From Pseudonocardia hierapolitana (lineage in GTDB: Bacteria; Actinomycetota; Actinomycetes; Mycobacteriales; Pseudonocardiaceae), in contig NZ_VIWU01000001.1 of the NCBI RefSeq assembly GCF_007994075.1, forward strand, positions 3,410,001-3,474,000: a DNA stretch of 64,000 nucleotides, given 5' to 3'. Position 1 is the first letter of the stretch. The number at the start of each line of letters is the position of its first letter. Shown one piece after another: positions 58,783 through 64,000 of this stretch. The translations under genes and the position numbers were made by a program. The notes beneath the pieces were generated by a model. It was given only the letters and a program-made list of their open reading frames with translations, was not told the origin of the DNA and searched no databases.

Positions 58783-59181
58783 TCAACCCGCGGGGCGCGT
58801 GTACCGCCGGACCAGGCAGGAGGGGACGGTCGCGAGCTCGTCGTGGCCCGCCCGGTTGCGGTAGGACGAGGGGCTCTCGCCGACGAAACGGCGGAACTGG
58901 GTGCTGAACGAGCCGAGGCTGGTGAACCCGACGGCGAGGCAGACCTCCGTGACGGGCAGCTCGCCCGCGCGCAGCAACGCCTTGGCCCGCTCCATCCTCC
59001 TGCGGAGGAGGTAGCGATGGGGTGTCTCACCGAAGGCGGCCTTGAACGACCGGCTGAAGTAGTCCTCGGAGACGTGGGCGCTGCGAGCGAGCGCAGGCAC
59101 GTCGAGCGGCCCGGCGAAGGCACGGTCGATCAGGTCCCGCACCCGCAGCAGGTGCCGGGAGAGCGGGATCGCCTGCGTCAC
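58783..59181 (-). CDS. AraC family transcriptional regulator (DNA-binding domain only)
   Basis: GTG 59181 starts the product at TQAIPLSRHLLRVRDLID, where the family homology begins; ATG 59211 would add ten residues. Two HTH motifs are visible: VPALARSAHVSEDYFSRSF and VTEVCLAVGFTSLGSFSTQF. There is no N-terminal sensor domain. It lies 49 bases before the hydrolase operon in the same orientation and is a likely regulator of it. Confidence 0.85.
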   Translation of the reverse strand: MTQAIPLSRHLLRVRDLIDRAFAGPLDVPALARSAHVSEDYFSRSFKAAFGETPHRYLLRRRMERAKALLRAGELPVTEVCLAVGFTSLGSFSTQFRRFVGESPSSYRNRAGHDELATVPSCLVRRYTRPAG

Positions 59182-59195
59182 CGGCCTGACGGTAC

Positions 59196-59822
59196 TCAGG
59201 ATTCCCGCCATGCGGCGGTGATCCGGAGCCGCTCGTGCCACAGGGCCTCGGCGGCGCCACCGGGCTCCCACTCGCGCGTGAAGTCGGCGAGCTCGGCACA
59301 CCGCTCGACCATCGCCGCCTGCCGGTCCCGCCACGGGAACGACGTTCCATACCGCGAGTACAGCTCCGGGATCGCGGCCTTGTCGCCGGGGTGGTGCATC
59401 CGCACGATCCACTCGCACCACGCGAGGTCGACCACCGGCTCGACGCGGCAGGACGAGGAGAACTCCCAGTCCAGAACGGCCGTGGTCTGCAGTGAGTCCG
59501 GGTCGAGCAGCGTGTTGTTGGGCCCGAAGTCGCCGTGTGCGAAGCCGGCCGCGTGAATCTGGCGCAGGACGGCTCCGCACGCCGCGAGCACCCGGTCGGC
59601 ACATCCCGCGGCGATCAGGTCCTGACCGTGGTCACCCGCCACGAACTCCAGCGTGAGGGAGCCGGGCGCACGCCCTAGGACGGCGGGGACGGGGACGCGC
59701 CCGGCGAGGGCCGTCAACGCCACGTACTCGCGCTCGGCCCGCTCCTCCGCCCGAGGACCTGCGTACGTCTTGAGGACCGTAGCGCCATGACCGACGGTGG
59801 TGTTGGTGTAACCGTGCTTCAG
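59196..59822 (-). CDS. Aminoglycoside phosphotransferase-like small-molecule kinase, apparent CTG start
   Basis: AHGDFGPNNTLLD is the catalytic loop (HxDxxxxN) and TAVLDWEFS the metal-binding Asp. The family start KHGYTNTT lies right at the end of the substrate-binding protein gene, and no ATG, GTG or TTG in that frame precedes it closely. The CTG at 59822 overlaps the TGA of that gene (CTGA), so coupled initiation at CTG is proposed. The ABC transporter context suggests it phosphorylates the imported compound, for example a thiamine or pyrimidine precursor, but this is inference. Confidence 0.72.
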   Translation of the reverse strand: MKHGYTNTTVGHGATVLKTYAGPRAEERAEREYVALTALAGRVPVPAVLGRAPGSLTLEFVAGDHGQDLIAAGCADRVLAACGAVLRQIHAAGFAHGDFGPNNTLLDPDSLQTTAVLDWEFSSSCRVEPVVDLAWCEWIVRMHHPGDKAAIPELYSRYGTSFPWRDRQAAMVERCAELADFTREWEPGGAAEALWHERLRITAAWRES

Positions 59823-60862
59823 CGCCGGACGCCGGAGAGCTCGCCGAGCTGCTTGATCGCGTTCGTGGCGGGCCCGGTGTCGACCAGCCGGTCGATCGGC
59901 GGTGCCTCCCCGTCGAGGATGCCGAGCTGGCGCATCGTGTCGACCGTGGACCGGATCCGCTCGGGGTCCAGGCCGGTGTTCAGCGGGAAGATCTGCCGTT
60001 CCTTCAGCAGGATGTCGTACGCCTCGGAGATGATCGAGTCGTCGAAGCCGGTGGCGTCGGCGACGATGCGCACCGTCTCGTCCTTGTTGCTGTACATGTA
60101 GCGGTGCGTCTTGGTGATGGCCGTGAGCAGTCTTTCGGCCTTGTCCCGGTTGGCCTCCAACCAGGTACGGGACACGAAGAACGTGCCGTAGTGGTAGTTC
60201 GGGACGATGTCGGCGAGGTTCGCGAGCACGTGCAGGTTGCCGTAGGCGTGCGCGGCGGCGACCGCTTGCTCGGTCTGCAGGATCGCGGACTGGATGCGGC
60301 CGTCCACGAGGGCCGCCGTGTACGCCTGTGCGTCCACCGGCACGTACTGCACGTCGTTGGGCGTCAGCCCGCCCTGCTGGAGCACGAGCCTGGTCATGAC
60401 CTCCCGGAACGCGCCCACCTCCTGCACTCCGAGCGGCCGGCCGCGCAGGTCGGCCGGGGTGAGGATGTCCTTCGGCGTGACCGCGGAGACCGCGAGCCGG
60501 TCGCTCGGGGCACCGATGATGACGATGTCGGTACCGCCTGCGGCGGCGTTGACCACCGGCTCGATGCTGGACGCCCCGATGTCGATCTGCCCCTCGGCGA
60601 CCGCCTGCACCACGGAGACGCCCGAGCGGAAGTTCTGGATCTCGGCCGCGACGCCGTAGTCGGCCAGGAAGCCCTTCTCCTTCGCGACGAGGACGTCGGC
60701 GTTGGCGAAGCTCGTGACGCCCGTGGGCAGGCCGATCCGCAGGATCGGAGACCCGCCCGCGGCCGCCGCCTCGGGTTCCTCGCCCAACGCTCCGCACCCC
60801 GCGGTGAGCGCGGACAGCGCGACGAAAAGGACGGCGAGCAACCGCCGCGGTCGTGACGACAT
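59819..60862 (-). CDS. ABC transporter substrate-binding lipoprotein (NMT1/SsuA-like)
   Basis: A signal peptide ends in the lipobox LTAGC with Cys23. The mature part shows IGLPTGVTSFANADVLVAKEKG, a periplasmic binding fold, and PADLRGRPLGVQEVGAF, typical of SsuA/NMT1/ThiY-like proteins. 347 residues. It is the third gene of the ATPase-permease-binding-protein operon. Ligand could be a sulfonate, nitrate or a thiamine precursor; it cannot be decided here. Confidence 0.87.
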   Translation of the reverse strand: MSSRPRRLLAVLFVALSALTAGCGALGEEPEAAAAGGSPILRIGLPTGVTSFANADVLVAKEKGFLADYGVAAEIQNFRSGVSVVQAVAEGQIDIGASSIEPVVNAAAGGTDIVIIGAPSDRLAVSAVTPKDILTPADLRGRPLGVQEVGAFREVMTRLVLQQGGLTPNDVQYVPVDAQAYTAALVDGRIQSAILQTEQAVAAAHAYGNLHVLANLADIVPNYHYGTFFVSRTWLEANRDKAERLLTAITKTHRYMYSNKDETVRIVADATGFDDSIISEAYDILLKERQIFPLNTGLDPERIRSTVDTMRQLGILDGEAPPIDRLVDTGPATNAIKQLGELSGVRR

Positions 60863-60871
60863 GGAAACCTC

Positions 60872-61711
60872 TCAGTCTCTCGCCGACCAGCGGACGACGC
60901 GACGCTCGATGAACTCGAGGAGCGCGGTGAGGAGCACACCGAGGGCCGCGATCACGAGGATGGGCACGAACGTGCGGTCGGTCTGGAAGCTGTTGGCGTT
61001 GGTGACGATCAGATAGCCGAGCCCGGAGAAGGCCGTGAAGAACTCGGCCACGATGACGCCGATCAGCGCCCGCCCGATCGCGAGCCGCAGGCCCGTGACC
61101 ACGTACGGCAGCGCCGACGGGAGGATGAGGTCGAACCACATCCGGCGCTCACCGGAGCAGAACGAGCGCGCCACCTCGACGAGCTCGCGGTCGACCTCCT
61201 GCACCCCGCGCATCGTGTTGATCAGCACGGGGAAGAGCACGAAGAGGAGCACCACCACCGTCTTGGCGGTGGGCCCGAACCCGAACCAGACGACGATCAC
61301 GGGGATCAGCGCCACGGTCGGGGTGGCGTACAGCGCGTTGAGCGGCAGCTCGATCAGCGTGGCGAAGACCTGGTTGCGGCCGGCGGCGAGGCCGATCACG
61401 AGCCCCGCCGTGACGCCGATCAGCGAGCCGACGCCCAGTACGACGAAGCTCTCCCCCATCGCCTTCGTCAGCGTGCCGTCCGCGACCATCTCGAATGCCG
61501 CGCCGATGATCGCGGTCGGGGAGGAGAGCAACACGGGGTTGATCGCGTTGCCGTAGATCTCCCACGCCACCGCGATCGCGAGCAGCGAACCGAGCCGCAG
61601 CGCCCATTTCGTCGTGGGCGAGAGCGATCCGCGCGTTCCGCGTGCCGGTTTGCGGGGTCGCGCCCGCGTGCCGGGGCTCGCCGCTCCGGGCTGCTCGGAG
61701 AGGGTCGTCAT
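60872..61711 (-). CDS. ABC transporter permease (SsuC/TauC-like)
   Basis: The 279-residue protein has six membrane helices. The EAA loop appears as VQEVDRELVEVARSFCSGERRMWFDLILPSALPYV in separable parts, with the conserved ARSF and LPSALPYV. ATG 61711 overlaps the ATPase stop (ATGA), which excludes the longer frame. It works with the adjoining ATPase and lipoprotein. Confidence 0.9.
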   Translation of the reverse strand: MTTLSEQPGAASPGTRARPRKPARGTRGSLSPTTKWALRLGSLLAIAVAWEIYGNAINPVLLSSPTAIIGAAFEMVADGTLTKAMGESFVVLGVGSLIGVTAGLVIGLAAGRNQVFATLIELPLNALYATPTVALIPVIVVWFGFGPTAKTVVVLLFVLFPVLINTMRGVQEVDRELVEVARSFCSGERRMWFDLILPSALPYVVTGLRLAIGRALIGVIVAEFFTAFSGLGYLIVTNANSFQTDRTFVPILVIAALGVLLTALLEFIERRVVRWSARD

Positions 61712-62487
61712 GCCTCCTCCATGGCGCGGTCGGTGCCGCCCTGAAGGGCGTTCCACAGCTGCTCGCGCAGGTCGGTGTACGACTCGTGGGAGCGCACCGA
61801 GCGGGCCGAACGCGGCCGGGGGATGGACACCGGGACCTCCAGAGCGATGCGCCCGGGCGGGCCGGCGATCACGACGATCCGGTCCGCCATCAGGATGGCC
61901 TCGTCGACGTCGTGGGTGATCAGCATCGCCGACATGCCCTCGTTGCGCTCCCAGAGCTGCAACACCTCGTTCTGCAGCACCTCACGGGTGATCGCGTCGA
62001 CGGCGCTGAACGGCTCGTCGAGCAGCAACAGCTCGGGTTCCATCGACAATGCGCGCGCGATGCCCACGCGCTGCTTCATCCCACCCGAGAGCTGATGGGG
62101 ATAACGGTGCTGGGCATCGGTGAGATTCATGATCTTCAGCAGCTCGTCGACGCGCTCACCGTAGCCGCTGCGGGACTGCACGCGAAGCCCGTACTCGACG
62201 TTCGCCCGCACCGTCTTCCACGGGAAGAGCCCGAAGTGCTGGAAGACCATCGAGATCCGGGGCGTGGGCCCGACGATCTCCTCGCCGTCCAGCCGCACAG
62301 ATCCCCCCGCGGGTCGCAGCAAGCCGCCCACGGATCGCAGCAAGGTGGTCTTTCCGCCACCTGACGTGCCGATGATGCACAGGAACTCGTGCTCGTCGAC
62401 GGTGAGCTCGATGTCGTCGAGGATGTGGTTACCCCCGAGCGACACGGACAGGTGGTCGACGACGACCTTGGGCTTCGTTGCGTTCAT
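61708..62487 (-). CDS. ABC transporter ATP-binding protein (SsuB/TauB-like)
   Basis: Walker A is GTSGGGKTT, the signature LSGGMKQR, Walker B LLLLDEPF and the H-loop ITHDVDE. The 259-residue protein starts at ATG 62487. It is the first gene of the import operon. The 260-base gap upstream has no other gene and should hold its promoter. Confidence 0.92.
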   Translation of the reverse strand: MNATKPKVVVDHLSVSLGGNHILDDIELTVDEHEFLCIIGTSGGGKTTLLRSVGGLLRPAGGSVRLDGEEIVGPTPRISMVFQHFGLFPWKTVRANVEYGLRVQSRSGYGERVDELLKIMNLTDAQHRYPHQLSGGMKQRVGIARALSMEPELLLLDEPFSAVDAITREVLQNEVLQLWERNEGMSAMLITHDVDEAILMADRIVVIAGPPGRIALEVPVSIPRPRSARSVRSHESYTDLREQLWNALQGGTDRAMEEA

Positions 62488-62747
62488 CGGCCCCCCGCGG
62501 GCGTACCCTGCTCTGCTGATGTAGGCGAAGACTACAACGAGTCGCAGAAACGCTTTACATTCGGTGCACCGTACGGCCGTTCGAGTTGTACTGTCAACAT
62601 CGCGGTAACGCACTGATATCGATCCGATGCTGAGGAAACCAGTCATTTTCCCACAGCCGGCCATACCGGTCGACATCGGCCCCCGGTGACCACGGCGTGA
62701 ATTGCCCGCGAATTCATTCGGTCGACGACTCGGGTTCCTCGGTGCGA

Positions 62748-63383
62748 TCACCCGCCCGGCGGCCTCCCGGATCCGGCCGGTTCCGGCCCCCCGTCGGACA
62801 GTGCGGCGCGGAGCAACGCGCGCGCCGTCCACCGCATCGTCGACGCGGCCTCCTCTCGCGCGAGCCCGCCGACATCCACCATCCAGACGAACGCCTCGAT
62901 GCCGGTGGCGGCTCGAATCGCCGTGGCGAGACGGGTGCGGTCCAACCCGGGGTGCGAGGACGCGAGCGGCGCGAGGGCGTCCTCGAGCCAGCCGATGACG
63001 CGGCCGCGGCGCAGCACCGGCCCGGTCGGCTCCTGCCCCGGCTCCAGCGACATCCGCAGCGAGGCGCGCAGCTGCGGTTCCCAGTCGAGCACGATGCGCG
63101 TGGTCTCGGCGACGACGAGCTCGAGCCGTTCCTCCGGGTCGTCGGGCGGGTCGTCGGGGAGCAGCGACGTTCGATCGATCTCCGGGTGGGCGGCTCCGAT
63201 CAGCGCGCGCTGGTTGGGGAAGTAACGGTAGGCGGTGGTGCGCGAGACAGCCGCGTGTGCGGCCGCTTCCTCGACAGTCGGTGTGACGCCCGTGGCCAGC
63301 AGTTCGCGCGCGGCGACGACGAGCGCCTCCCTGGTGCGTGCCTTCTGGTTGCGCCGCCCGGTCTGCTCGTAGGGGATTGCCAT
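62748..63383 (-). CDS. TetR family transcriptional regulator
   Basis: The HTH is VEEAAAHAAVSRTTAYRYFPNQRALIGAA. 211 residues. It is placed between the ABC operon (same strand, downstream) and a divergent cupin gene. The short sequence GTACTGTC occurs both in the divergent gap (63400-63407) and upstream of the ABC operon (62589-62596), so it may control both. Confidence 0.87.
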   Translation of the reverse strand: MAIPYEQTGRRNQKARTREALVVAARELLATGVTPTVEEAAAHAAVSRTTAYRYFPNQRALIGAAHPEIDRTSLLPDDPPDDPEERLELVVAETTRIVLDWEPQLRASLRMSLEPGQEPTGPVLRRGRVIGWLEDALAPLASSHPGLDRTRLATAIRAATGIEAFVWMVDVGGLAREEAASTMRWTARALLRAALSDGGPEPAGSGRPPGG

Positions 63384-63391
63384 CGCGCTTC

Positions 63392-63401
63392 ACGGTACCG
63401 T
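63392..63401. promoter_or_regulatory. Palindrome between tetR-like and cupin genes
   Basis: ACGGTACCGT is a perfect 10-base palindrome nine bases upstream of the TetR start and 40 before the cupin start. It overlaps a CCGTACTGTCC run. Candidate TetR operator, weakly supported. Confidence 0.35.
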
Positions 63402-63441
63402 ACTGTCCTTCGTGGCACTCCAGTCCCATGAAGGGGGCATC

Positions 63442-63735
63442 ATGTGCAGTGACCCCGTGAAAACGGATCCCGATCTCTACTCGGTCGTGTTCGAGAACGA
63501 GCGGGTGCGGGTGCTGGAGTACCGCGACCACCCTGGTGACCGGACGTCGTCGCACAGCCATCCGGACATGGTGATCATCCCGCTGGCCACCTTCCGGCGC
63601 CGTCTCACCGTGGACGGGCGCACCGTCGAGGTCGAGAAGGTGGTGCACGACGCCGGTTGGGTGCCTGCACAGACCCACGCGGGCGAGAACATCGGCACCA
63701 CGGACTCCCATGCGCTCTTCGTCGAGCTCAAGTGA
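63442..63735 (+). CDS. Small cupin-like protein
   Basis: ATG 63442 has AAGGGGG four bases upstream. The 97-residue product has the cupin pattern EYRDHPGDRTSSHSHPDMV (HxH) and a later His in QTHAGENIG. It is a single small beta-barrel with a likely metal site. Function unknown; it is divergent from the TetR gene. Confidence 0.8.
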   Translation: MCSDPVKTDPDLYSVVFENERVRVLEYRDHPGDRTSSHSHPDMVIIPLATFRRRLTVDGRTVEVEKVVHDAGWVPAQTHAGENIGTTDSHALFVELK

Positions 63736-63738
63736 ACC

Positions 63739-64000
63739 TCAGCGCCGACCTACCCCCACCCAGCTGATCCCGGCTCGCCGCAGCACGTCGGGGTCGAGCA
63801 GGTTGCGGCAGTCGACCACCACCCGCCCGGCGAGCGCCCCGGCCACCGCGCCCCAGTCCAGCGACCGGAACTCGGGCCATTCGGTCAGCACCACCAGCGC
63901 GTCCGCGTCCTTGGCGGCCCGCAGCGGCTCGTCTGCCACCGTGACGTCGTCGGTGACGCCGGGAACGGCCGCGGGGCAGCCGGGGTCGTATGCCGTGAGC
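63739..64000 (-). CDS. UDP-glucose/GDP-mannose dehydrogenase family protein, C-terminal part (start outside the window)
   Basis: The frame is open to the window edge and reads LTAYDPGCP, then ADALVVLTEWPEFRSLD and VVVDCRNLLD. These are the hallmark motifs of the UDP-binding C-terminal domain of UDP-glucose 6-dehydrogenases. It probably makes UDP-glucuronate or a related uronate for envelope glycans. Only the last 86 codons or so are visible. It converges with the cupin gene, three bases apart. Confidence 0.88.
   Translation of the reverse strand, partial: LTAYDPGCPAAVPGVTDDVTVADEPLRAAKDADALVVLTEWPEFRSLDWGAVAGALAGRVVVDCRNLLDPDVLRRAGISWVGVGRR

Noticed and set aside
59196..61139. A long kinase frame reaching back through the binding-protein gene
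   Set aside because: The upstream 430 codons are an alternative frame of the lipoprotein and permease genes; kinase homology begins only at about 59820.
1..64000. tRNA or rRNA genes
   Set aside because: No TpsiC-loop-like GGTTCGAATCC or similar cloverleaf and no rRNA-like sequence was seen in the gaps.

Overview
The window is very G+C-rich, has short intergenic gaps, many GTG/TTG starts and many ATGA/GTGA stop-start overlaps. Together with dTDP-rhamnose genes, a decaprenyl-phosphate phosphoribosyltransferase (UbiA/DPPR synthase) plus PAP2 phosphatase, a DtxR/IdeR-type iron box and an ESX-like small protein, this points to an arabinogalactan-walled actinomycete. Pseudonocardia or a close relative is my best guess (inference). 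No rRNA, tRNA, CRISPR array or insertion sequence was recognised. No stretch longer than about 300 bases lacks a gene; the largest gaps (9527-9789, 42912-43187, 62488-62747) hold no gene that I can see.

Left edge (1-9526, minus): one giant gene of about 3015 codons. It encodes a predicted exported or surface protein with an N-terminal membrane segment, a long Asp/Glu/Ser-rich tract, a charged helical stretch, about 1800 residues of Cys-pair repeats, a duplicated 44-residue module, a papain-like domain and a C-terminal nuclease-like domain. A small gene follows it with an ATGA overlap and runs off the window. The layout is that of a polymorphic toxin with its immunity gene, and I consider it the most novel item.

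9.8-23.3 kb: envelope glycan region. A minus-strand operon (methyltransferase, flippase, two GT2 enzymes, DUF2304, GT-C enzyme) lies next to a small ESX-like locus with a degenerate fragment and a serine hydrolase. A plus-strand epimerase-rmlC-rmlD run follows, converging on minus-strand PAP2-ubiA-rmlA-rmlB.

23.3-40.8 kb: mixed chromosomal genes. They include a HAD phosphatase, a MerR regulator fused to a DNA sliding-clamp-like domain, an endonuclease III-like protein, a DUF350 / glutathionylspermidine-synthase-like / YgiB-like three-gene operon, a septum-formation-domain protein, an acyltransferase, pheA with a histidine phosphatase, a macro-domain protein, an iron-box-controlled HugZ/DUF2470 protein, a CPBP protease, a SEC-C protein, a cytochrome P450 and a rhodanese.

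40.9-51.5 kb: organic-acid uptake. A DUF485-actP pair is followed by two tandem SSS symporters, a disordered DUF485-like membrane protein, a LytTR response regulator, SppA and a LytS-type kinase. The order suggests a sensor-regulator-transporter module.

51.5-64.0 kb: Nei-type glycosylase, a second P450, Ogt, TetR and HxlR regulators, a D-tartrate-dehydratase-like enolase, a CMD-VOC-hydrolase-AraC set, an NMT1-type ABC transporter with a kinase that seems to start at CTG, a TetR/cupin divergent pair, and the C-terminal end of a UDP-sugar dehydrogenase.
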